DNA of 64,000 nucleotides from Nitzschia sp. DOCU1 (Eukaryota > Bacillariophyta > Bacillariophyceae > Bacillariales > Bacillariaceae): NCBI GenBank assembly GCA_951394045.1, contig OX595985.1:1178001-1242000 (forward strand). Reading direction: 5' to 3'. Within the stretch, counting starts at the first letter, position 1. The number at the start of each line of letters is the position of its first letter. The translations under genes were made by a program, and so were the position numbers. The notes beneath the pieces are model-generated. The model had not been told where the DNA came from, searched no databases, and was given only the letters and a program-made list of their open reading frames with translations. Of the stretch, positions 10,742 through 18,234 are shown piece after piece.

Positions 10742-11153
10742 GTTAGATGTTACTAGTTTAGCTTTGCAAAATCCGCACTATATGCTATTGCGAGCAAGCT
10801 GATAGAAGTGCACTAGCCACTTGCTTGACTGCTGATTGATTTTAGGAATGCAATGCAAAGCTCGTGAATTTCCTGGGCAGTCTAAAGGGGATTTCTTGCT
10901 TCAGCAAGTCCATTTTTTGCCATGAGTCCTGATCACACCATCGAAAGCGATATCGTTCTGATCGTGCTTCAGCTGGATGGATTCCTATTACAAGGGACAA
11001 TGCGGTCGACGGGCCAATGTGACACGCGGGATGGGACCGCGATCTCCTAATACGTGGGAACACAACAAATACAATCGAAATATATGATTAATCAGTGTCT
11101 ACTAAGTCATATGAATCTATAAATAGCTTTGCGTCGACAGCTGGTTTATGCGA
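10742..11153. other. Intergenic, convergent 3' flanks
   Basis: This is the space between the tail ends of the Cys-rich gene (+) and the first small heat-shock gene (-). I see nothing specific. Confidence 0.5.
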
Positions 11154-11633
11154 TTACTCCGCTTCCTTCTTTTCGTCTTGTTCCAGTTGCATGGGAGCTG
11201 GGCCGTTGGTAATCGTGATGGTGCGGGCCTTGGGCTTTTCAGGCTCCTTCTTGGGAGCAGTAAGCTGCAAAACACCGTTGTCAAGATTGGCGGTGATCTT
11301 TTCCAAATCAACGTCGCCCATAGCCAAACGGTAGTCGAACTTGCTCTCGGAGACTTCTCCATCCTTCTTGATCTTGCGTCCACCGCTAACATGAAGCATG
11401 TTATCCTGCACATCGATTTTCATATCTTCTGCACGAACCCCGGGAACATCAATGGACACCATGTAGTTTTTCTCGTCCTCATGTACTTCGTAGCCGGGAT
11501 GACGCCAGAATTGACGATCAGAGGAATCACGTGGGCGCACCAAGTCTCTAGGGAAGAAGGTGGTAGGGGGCTCAAAGAAGTCGTCGTCAAAGAGCAAAGG
11601 GAAGCCAAAAGGGTTGAATCGACTGAGAGCCAT
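11154..11633 (-). CDS. Small heat-shock protein (alpha-crystallin/Hsp20), copy a
   Basis: This gene encodes 159 residues. It is a class-I-type Hsp20 with a short N-terminal arm (MALSRFNPFGFPLLFDDDFF), an alpha-crystallin domain from about residue 43 (GYEVHEDEKNYMVSIDVPGV) to the GVLQLTAPK motif (~residue 130), and a short charged tail. Hsp20 oligomers hold unfolding proteins for Hsp70/Hsp104. The usual C-terminal IxI anchor appears as TITITN. The MALSRFNPF start (ATG 11633) matches the start of copy c at 17878. The frame is open further upstream to 11714, but that is leader sequence. The promoter is shared divergently with copy b. Confidence 0.95.
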   Translation of the reverse strand: MALSRFNPFGFPLLFDDDFFEPPTTFFPRDLVRPRDSSDRQFWRHPGYEVHEDEKNYMVSIDVPGVRAEDMKIDVQDNMLHVSGGRKIKKDGEVSESKFDYRLAMGDVDLEKITANLDNGVLQLTAPKKEPEKPKARTITITNGPAPMQLEQDEKKEAE

Positions 11634-11944
11634 GGTGAAGTGTTTGTTGTATTGCAAGTTGTTGTTTGTGAACAGAAGTGTTGTTGATGTGATGGTTTTG
11701 AGAATTGTGAGCATTGTTTGGATTGTTTTGCGTTATTTTGATTTTCCACGACTTGTTCGATCGAATTTCGAAGAATTTGTGTCACGTCTGCAGTCGTATT
11801 CTCAGTCGTGCACTCGTACGAATATCGCGTATCTTAAAACGCACGATGACAACCTCGAGTTCGTATCACCCAAAACGTTGCCACCATGCATTCTCATAAA
11901 GTTCATCTCCACCAAGACCAGTCTTTGTCAAACACAACAACAGC
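11634..11944. promoter_or_regulatory. Divergent promoter between sHSP copies a and b
   Basis: This is 311 bp between two head-to-head Hsp20 genes. On the copy-a side, the 5' leader (GTTGATGTGATGGTTTTGAGAATTGTGAGCA region, 11680-11712) is nearly the same as that of copy c. GAATTTCGAAGAA (11763-11775), with nearby TTC at 11756, is an imperfect cluster of GAA/TTC heat-shock units. Copy c has a closely similar block at 18035-18050. Confidence 0.55.
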
Positions 11945-12478
11945 ATGGCTCTCAGCAAATTCCTGCTTCCGGCCCCATTCTTGTCGAGGCGTCTCCTCTT
12001 GCCGGCCTTCTCCAGTTTGAATCGCTTGCCGGCCGAAGATATGCTCCTCAACCTTTGGAACCGCCGTCCCATGTTTGGCTATGAAAAGGATACTCCAACC
12101 TGCCGCATCCATCAAGACGACAAGACGTATTCTATTTTGGTTGATTTGCCTGGCGTGAAAGCAAACGACATGAAAATCAAGCTCATGGCAGATAACATTC
12201 TTCATTTGAGTGGCGGCCGCAAGTTCCAAGAGGATGGTCGTATCGAGGAGAGCAAGTTTGGATATCAATTCAGTCTAGCCAACAAGAACCTTGATTTGGA
12301 CAATCTCCAAGCCAACATGTCCGACGGAGTCTTGAAAATTTCCGCCCCAATGTTGGAACCCGTGGAAAAAGTAGCAGCCTCTCGGGACATTTTTATCAAC
12401 GTCATTCCAGAAAAGGCTGCGATCGAAGATCCGCCCAAGAACGTACAGGACACTTTGGATACCCCATCTCCAGTTTAA
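11945..12478 (+). CDS. Small heat-shock protein (Hsp20), divergent copy b
   Basis: This gene encodes 177 residues. It opens with MALSKFLLPAPFLSRR, a Leu/Arg-rich arm unlike that of copies a and c, followed by an alpha-crystallin domain (TCRIHQDDKTYSILVDLPGV at ~53; GVLKISAPM at ~134) and a longer acidic C-terminal tail ending TLDTPSPV. It is clearly Hsp20 but much diverged from its neighbours. The N-terminal arm could direct it to an organelle, though this is only inference. ATG 11945 lies just after an A-rich leader (AACACAACAACAGC). It is a chaperone for denatured proteins. Confidence 0.93.
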   Translation: MALSKFLLPAPFLSRRLLLPAFSSLNRLPAEDMLLNLWNRRPMFGYEKDTPTCRIHQDDKTYSILVDLPGVKANDMKIKLMADNILHLSGGRKFQEDGRIEESKFGYQFSLANKNLDLDNLQANMSDGVLKISAPMLEPVEKVAASRDIFINVIPEKAAIEDPPKNVQDTLDTPSPV

Positions 12479-13071
12479 ACTGAAGCGAACGGATAGGATA
12501 GTAAACGAGCATGATAGATGGATGACTTTTTGGCTGTGTAGTCGTGTCCTATGGTAATTGTAGTCTGTCGTGGTATGCAGAAACCGAAGCCTCGGTTCCG
12601 TCGTACTTGCTTCTGGGTCTCTGGAGTCTTTGCTGATGACTAGAGTATCACCCGAGAGGCATAGAAAGTACTAACGAGTTGTGTTCACTTCAAGCGTCGT
12701 CGACGTGTGGATCTCGCTCGCCCACGCTCTCGAAACAATGGCAATAGTACCACAGGGTTCCATCCACCCGTCGAAGGAAGGGAACTCCAGTTCAACCATC
12801 GAAATGCAAAATCAAGACTTGGCGTACCGTCACTCCGAGAGCGGTCGGTCGAGAAGCAGCGATGGAAACTGGATGCCGTCTTGCTCGTCCCTTCTTCGTT
12901 GCATCATGATGGGGGCTCGCTCGGTGTCATCGCGAGAAAAAAGATCGGATAACGCAACGCTGGGACAAGCGACTGTCTAATGCAAGTTACAGCAGCAAAG
13001 AATGGATGGCCAGATTCGAACCCCAAAAGTCGCAGGGAAATCTCTTTTGAAGCCACCGTAGGATTGTTTGA
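12479..13071. other. Intergenic, convergent 3' flanks
   Basis: Overlapping plus-strand ORFs at 12681-12980 have no family match and partly lack ATG starts. A TTCGAACC at 13018 resembles a tRNA T-loop, but the flanking stems do not pair. Confidence 0.5.
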
Positions 13072-14922
13072 CTAAGAGGTCTGCGTATGGCGCCCTCGCG
13101 TTGTGGAGGAAGAGGAACTCACTGGAGAAAAGTATTCTAGGATGCCTTTTGTGGAATCTTTTCTTGTCCCAAGGCGAGTTTTCTTGGAAGGGTAGTCTCC
13201 CTGGATATTCCCCTTGTTCAACAGCGATACGTTCCCAGCAGCTACGCTACTTGGACTTGCGGGGATGCCATTGTAGAGCAAAAACTTGGCCTGGTTAAAA
13301 TCATCCGGCCCCTTTTGATAATGATATGCCCATTTGGTAGTGACGGATCCTGCGGGCCCTGGCTTATCACACCATCCGAAACACCACAAAATTCCCGCAT
13401 AGGAGGGAGGTGACAGGCCATCCAAGGCATAGCGATCATTCAAACAACAGAGTTGCCATAAAACTTCTTCTGGATGTGCAATAGTAGCTTGCCAATGCAC
13501 CAACGTTTTCCCCCAGGTCATTCGGGCATGATTGTGGAGTTCACCAGTTTCAACCAAATAAGACTGCATGGCATTCCAAATTGCATCTTTGGTACATGCA
13601 GTTTCGAGTTGTTCGTAGGAGTAACCCCTCTCCCCATTGTTTTGCAGTAAACCTTGCAAGTAGACTTGCGACCATTGAGGAATAACACTAGCACCATGAT
13701 ATCCTGGGAAGGCAAACGTGTGGGCATAACCCACCTCACGCCACTTGATGACTTCGTCCAAGAATTTGTGACATCCCTCCGAGCATGCCGACATAGTTCC
13801 TTGGGCCTTCCAGACATCTGCGACTAGATCGAAAATAGATAGAATTCCCAGGTTGAGATAACATGACATCCGACTGACCGCATGCGGTGACGTGACTTGA
13901 TTTCGGCGTTTTGCATACAGCGCAAGACCTCCCTCATTCAGAAACGCTTCCCAACGTTGTTGGGCTGCAACAAGGGATCCGTGAGTTTGGCGACAAGGTG
14001 GAACAGATCTATCGGCTCCTGGCCACGACGTCATGGTCCACTCCTTGATATTTGAAATGGCCGACAACTCTTCCACCGTCCAGGGTCTTGTGCCTGGACT
14101 TGGAGTCTCACGACACTTCCACTCGGATGGCAGCACATGAAAAAGTCGGGCTGCATGGTCCGAATTCTCCTTGGTGACAGTTGGCTGTAGAAGAAAAAAA
14201 TCAATTGGAAGCTTGCAGATCAATGCGGGTGCATCAAAACACCCATCTTGCACTGCAGCATGCACCTGAGATTTTCGATACGGGCTTGTTTGCTTTTCCC
14301 ACATCCAAGCCTTTGAGGGTACACCCTGAAACGAGAGGTCATGGTCGAGCAACTGCTTTGGTGAGAGCCGAAGCTTGGACTTGGGTGGGACCGTAGTGCT
14401 CCCATCGACTGTAAAACAAGGCACTTTGGCCGCCTTGCATGTTCCGACAACTTTCCGCATCAGGCAACGAAAGGGCTCCACAAAAGGTTCGTCGGTGATG
14501 ACACACAATGCCTTATGCGAGAGGGTCAAGTGGTGGGGAATCTTACATGATGGCCCATGTACTCGTATCGCCACTCCCGCACCAACTGCAGCGAATTCCG
14601 GGGCACAGTGCTGCAAGGCTTCCAAGGTAAAAGCTAGGCGCCGAGCTGTCATACAAACGGGTCGGTGGGGCCTTCGTGTCAAGTGTTGGTCATCCAACAC
14701 CGTGCACAATACCAAGACTGGAACTTTGTAATAATTGGCAATCCGACACGCAAGGGCAAATCCAGGATTGTGGCGTTTCCGTAGTACCACCGTTGGCAGA
14801 TACAACACGAAGGATTTGCCCTGGATATGATTTTCGTCATTGTCGGGCGGTGGCACTCGACACAAAGTTCGATCCAAAAGGACTGAGGGTAGGTCAAACT
14901 TGGTCAAAAACTGGTCCGTCAT
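13072..14922 (-). CDS. Class II CPD photolyase-like flavoprotein
   Basis: This gene encodes 616 residues in one exon. The N-terminal alpha/beta (photolyase) domain spans ~35-200 (FVLYLPTVVLRKRHNPGFAL, then TARRLAFTLEALQ, VITDEP and VPCFTVDG). The helical FAD domain spans ~320-560: RNQVTSPHAVSRMSCYLNLG, FLDEVIKWREV, TKDAIWNAMQSYLVETGELH, HARMTWGKTLVHW, LNDRYALDGLSPPSYAGILW. The last group is the class II photolyase signature (LNDRY-LDG-P--Y-G--W). The family uses FADH- and blue light to split cyclobutane pyrimidine dimers. The family match is clear but the sequence is diverged, and it has insertions plus a Ser/Thr-rich C-terminal extension. Whether it repairs DNA or acts as a photoreceptor is not shown. 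It is divergent to the SET gene. Confidence 0.88.
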   Translation of the reverse strand: MTDQFLTKFDLPSVLLDRTLCRVPPPDNDENHIQGKSFVLYLPTVVLRKRHNPGFALACRIANYYKVPVLVLCTVLDDQHLTRRPHRPVCMTARRLAFTLEALQHCAPEFAAVGAGVAIRVHGPSCKIPHHLTLSHKALCVITDEPFVEPFRCLMRKVVGTCKAAKVPCFTVDGSTTVPPKSKLRLSPKQLLDHDLSFQGVPSKAWMWEKQTSPYRKSQVHAAVQDGCFDAPALICKLPIDFFLLQPTVTKENSDHAARLFHVLPSEWKCRETPSPGTRPWTVEELSAISNIKEWTMTSWPGADRSVPPCRQTHGSLVAAQQRWEAFLNEGGLALYAKRRNQVTSPHAVSRMSCYLNLGILSIFDLVADVWKAQGTMSACSEGCHKFLDEVIKWREVGYAHTFAFPGYHGASVIPQWSQVYLQGLLQNNGERGYSYEQLETACTKDAIWNAMQSYLVETGELHNHARMTWGKTLVHWQATIAHPEEVLWQLCCLNDRYALDGLSPPSYAGILWCFGWCDKPGPAGSVTTKWAYHYQKGPDDFNQAKFLLYNGIPASPSSVAAGNVSLLNKGNIQGDYPSKKTRLGTRKDSTKGILEYFSPVSSSSSTTRGRHTQTS

Positions 14923-15614
14923 GGTGAAGCTATTTTCGCTGCAGGTACCATTTTCTGAGGTTGCACCAAGAGTTTACCCAAGTAATATTAGTCGATTTTG
15001 CAGTATCTACTACTTTCTGATTGCAGAAAAAAATGATTCGTTTCGTCGGTGCAGACTAGCAGAGCGAGAACGCACTATTGCTAGTGAATAGTCCCTGCCG
15101 TCTTAGCTGCAAGTAGGAAGCAACGTGCGACGAGAGCTGGAGTCTCGAGGAGAGACAAAACAATGAGCTCTTTTGTTTCGCTGTATGTTGCTTCCACTTT
15201 TGCTTGGCAGCATTGGCTTGTTTGGCTTTGCTCGGAACGTCGTCGATGACGTAGCATTCCTCCAATACTGCCTGTTGGCGCACAGTCTACTTTCGCGCAA
15301 CTGTCTGTTTCCGACTAACAGACAGACCGATGAATCGAGTTGATCGTCCACACACAAAAGTCGAAAAGTCCGACCGACCCGAACGATCGATTTGTTCTGT
15401 CGTCAACCGACCCTCCTTCCACAGCGCATCTCCTCGCGACGACACGCGAGACGAGGGACGGATGGAAGATCGACCATGACACACGCGACGGCGAGGGGTG
15501 ATTGTACGGTACGTCAATTCAAAGACAACAACATACATTTGCACGGCTCTCCCGATTGCCCGTGCCTGCCTTTGTTTACGCTATACTTCTTATATAAGCA
15601 GGAGTCACGATATC
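14923..15614. promoter_or_regulatory. Divergent intergenic between photolyase and SET genes
   Basis: This is 692 bp of shared upstream DNA. A TATATAAG sequence lies at 15590-15597, only ~18 bp before the chosen SET start. If it were a TATA box, the true start would be further downstream or the motif is accidental. The frame is open from an ATG-less start at 15498. No other motif stands out. Confidence 0.4.
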
Positions 15615-17231
15615 ATGGCCAAGGCAAAAAATCGACGAGTGGGCAAAGAAGGAGATGCGAGCAGCACCTTGGCCGCCACACCACCTGGCGGAACCAAGGA
15701 TGCTTCATCGCTTGGCGCTGTGCCAGCCATTGAAACCGTCTCTACGTCAAGGCGACGCATGAGTCATTGGATGTTACAAGAATGGCAGGGGGTCTTTTGG
15801 GTGCTGGCATGCTGTTTGCTGGGTTGCTTTGTGGCGTTCGGCATCGGCTCGGGTCTCCTGACGGGTCAATTTAATGTGCCACAACCACTTCCGTGGCGTA
15901 TGACCTTGGGCTCCAGAGTGCGAGGGACGTTCTTTTATCAAATGTTAACTTTGAAGCGCATGCCCTGGGACGTCTTGTCGTCAGATACTTCAAAGGGAGT
16001 AGCAGATCAGGAAGGTTCGTCACCCGGCGTCATGGCGCCGAGCAGTAGTCCGGCCCATGCTTCTTCTTCTTCTTCTCCCACTTCTCGAGCGATTGTCACC
16101 ACGGATGCACAGGTGCTGTACAATGATCCTTCCCATCCCACTATTTACGCCGTGTTACGAGAAGCAGTAATGCGGGAAAATGGGGGCTTTGTCCATCCAG
16201 ATTTGGGGATTTTACAGCCAGCTCCGTCGGGTGCGGCACGGGGCCTTGGGATGGTCCGTGATACTTGGCATCAGTGTCAGATATCCTGCTTTCCGGGTGT
16301 CGCCAAGGAGAAACTAGCGCGGTTACGAAATCAAACGGACCCGAACGAAACCTACCGATACAAACAAGAAGAAGTGTTGATCAAAGTACCGCTGGGGTTC
16401 CAAATGACGCGGACAGTGGCGTTGGACACGTTGCTGCCACGAATTTCGGCCGAAGTTCAGCGCAAGGCCGGTATCCACGAGCTGGATGATGCTGCTCTAC
16501 TCGTATTATTGTTAGCTCATGAACGAGGAGTGGGGAAGTACAGCCGATGGCTGCCATATATTGTGAGCTTGCCTTTGGTACCGAGTTGCGGATACTCCAA
16601 AGAGCTGCGACCCTACATGTTGGATAGCATTGAAGCACTCAAGGAGGAATTGGGAGTGGACGTCAATGGTTGGTCAAGTGAGTTGTTCAAGGCGATGCAA
16701 TATGCGGAAAAAATTGCGACTGGCCTGGCACGCGACTATGGACCGTTTCTGCAACATCCAAAAGGGGTCAGTGCTGTGGAAAATATTCAATGGGCACTAT
16801 GTCAGGTTGCCTCAAGAGCTACCGCAGGAAGTCAAGAATATGGATCCTTGCGTCTAGTACCTCTTATGGATATGATCAACCACGACGCAAACGCGGGAGG
16901 AATTGTTGAACTCCATGGAGAGGAGAGGTATGAACTAGGAGATTTCATCGAGGCAACAGAAGATGACGCCGGTGCCTTTGTTGTGCGGAGCCTACGATAT
17001 GGAAGGCGGAAAGCATTAAAGGTCGGGCAAGAACTCTTAGTCAACTACAACGTACCCCACTACTCGGCACTGGATTGGTTCGTTTCCTTGGGGTTTGTTC
17101 CACCAGAACGATGGAGTAAATGGCAAAAGGTGGATTCAGCGCTACCTCGAATGCGGCGGGATGGGCCGTTTAGCACTCCAGGGGCTGGCAAGCGAAGTGC
17201 GGCGTCGGGAACGTTTGGCAGCGAATTGTAG
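15615..17231 (+). CDS. Membrane-anchored SET-domain protein (SETD3/Rubisco-LSMT type)
   Basis: This gene encodes 538 residues from the ATG at 15615 (MAKAKNRRVG). A cytosolic basic/Ser-rich N-terminus precedes a single transmembrane segment at ~56-78 (GVFWVLACCLLGCFVAFGIG). A Ser/Pro-rich spacer (~120-170) follows, then a split SET domain ending with LVPLMDMINHD (~418) and GQELLVNYNVPHYSALDWFV. The pattern D-x-x-NH plus G-x-x-x-x-x-Y places it with the SETD3/Rubisco large-subunit methyltransferase group, which uses SAM to methylate Lys or His on non-histone proteins. The N-terminal anchor implies an ER, envelope or Golgi location, and the substrate is unknown. A longer frame begins at 15498 without better evidence. 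Confidence 0.83.
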   Translation: MAKAKNRRVGKEGDASSTLAATPPGGTKDASSLGAVPAIETVSTSRRRMSHWMLQEWQGVFWVLACCLLGCFVAFGIGSGLLTGQFNVPQPLPWRMTLGSRVRGTFFYQMLTLKRMPWDVLSSDTSKGVADQEGSSPGVMAPSSSPAHASSSSSPTSRAIVTTDAQVLYNDPSHPTIYAVLREAVMRENGGFVHPDLGILQPAPSGAARGLGMVRDTWHQCQISCFPGVAKEKLARLRNQTDPNETYRYKQEEVLIKVPLGFQMTRTVALDTLLPRISAEVQRKAGIHELDDAALLVLLLAHERGVGKYSRWLPYIVSLPLVPSCGYSKELRPYMLDSIEALKEELGVDVNGWSSELFKAMQYAEKIATGLARDYGPFLQHPKGVSAVENIQWALCQVASRATAGSQEYGSLRLVPLMDMINHDANAGGIVELHGEERYELGDFIEATEDDAGAFVVRSLRYGRRKALKVGQELLVNYNVPHYSALDWFVSLGFVPPERWSKWQKVDSALPRMRRDGPFSTPGAGKRSAASGTFGSEL

Positions 17232-17389
17232 GGTCCTGATATCAAAATACAGGTTTTAGACAACGATATAACTGCTGGGAGATATTTCAGTTGAAAAGTA
17301 TATGTTGGTCTATATTTATTGTTCTATTACTGGCGCATCTGCCTAAAACAGTCTAGTACTGGTGCTTCGGTTTTTGGCTCTGAAGCAGA

Positions 17390-17878
17390 TCACGCCTTCT
17401 TCTCAACATCGATCTGCATGGGAGCTGGGCCGTTGGTAATCGTGATGGTACGAGCCTTGGGCTTTTCAGGCTCCTTCTTGGGGGCAGTAAGCTGCAAAAC
17501 GCCGCTGTCAAGATTGGCGGTAATCTTGTCCAAATCGACATTGTCGCCCATCGACAAGCGGTAGTCAAACTTGGTCTCGGAGACTGCTCCATCCTTCTTG
17601 ATCTTGCGTCCACCACTCACATGAAGCATGCTATCCTCCACATTAATTTTCATGTCTTCTGCACGCACTCCGGGAACATCGACGGAGACCATGTAGTTCT
17701 TCTCGTCCTCGTGCACTTCGTAACCGGGATGGCGCCAGAATTGACGGTTCGAATCACGGGCACCCACCGTGCGTGGTCCAAAAGTAGTCAAGTCGCGAGG
17801 GAAGAACGTCGTTGGTGGTTCAAAGAACTCGTCAAACACAGAAGGGAAAACAAAAGGGTTGAATCGGCTAAGGGCCAT
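17390..17878 (-). CDS. Small heat-shock protein (Hsp20), copy c
   Basis: This gene encodes 162 residues. It is a paralogue of copy a, nearly the same from GYEVHEDEKNYMVS to the C-terminal TITITNGPAPMQ. Differences cluster in the N-terminal arm (DLTTFGPRTVGARD insertion) and the last residues (QIDVEKKA). The alpha-crystallin domain is complete, with GVLQLTAPK. Start MALSRFNPF at ATG 17878. The DNA is alike beyond the coding region, including the 5' leader (GTTGATGTGATGTTTTTGAGAATTGTGAGCA, 17914-17946), so the duplication carried promoter or leader DNA. It is an ATP-independent holdase chaperone. The 5.8 kb between copies a and c holds copy b and the photolyase and SET genes. Confidence 0.95.
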   Translation of the reverse strand: MALSRFNPFVFPSVFDEFFEPPTTFFPRDLTTFGPRTVGARDSNRQFWRHPGYEVHEDEKNYMVSVDVPGVRAEDMKINVEDSMLHVSGGRKIKKDGAVSETKFDYRLSMGDNVDLDKITANLDSGVLQLTAPKKEPEKPKARTITITNGPAPMQIDVEKKA

Positions 17879-18234
17879 GGTGAAGTTTTTGTTGTGTTGC
17901 AAGTAACAGAAGCGTTGTTGATGTGATGTTTTTGAGAATTGTGAGCACAATTTGGATGGTTTTGCCTGATTTTTGCTTTTTCTCGAAATGAGAAGCGTTC
18001 CGCTGAGTCGTATCTCGTGATAACACGAATGAAATCGATTTTCGAAGAAATTTATCATCACTTCTTGGGTACGTATGATGGTATCACAGTCGATGCCTAC
18101 AACAGTACGTTCGTTCGAGCCACGCTCTCACACACTCCTACCAAGTACTCTAGCTCTGCGGCCTCACTAGTAGTAGCTAGAGTAGTGAAACCAAACCAAA
18201 ATGAGAGGGATGTGGCAATTAGCAAGAATTGGTC
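17879..18234. promoter_or_regulatory. Upstream region of sHSP copy c with a heat-shock element
   Basis: TTCTCGAA at 17980-17987 is a perfect TTCnnGAA unit, followed by GAAGCGTTC (17992-18000). ATTTTCGAAGAAA (18038-18050) parallels the block upstream of copy a. Heat-shock-factor control is inferred from these. The rest is the 3' flank of the GPCR-like gene. Confidence 0.55.

Noticed and set aside
13000..13040. tRNA-like T-loop (GGTTCGAATC on the minus strand)
   Set aside because: The bases on either side of the loop do not pair, and no D-arm, anticodon arm or acceptor stem is found.
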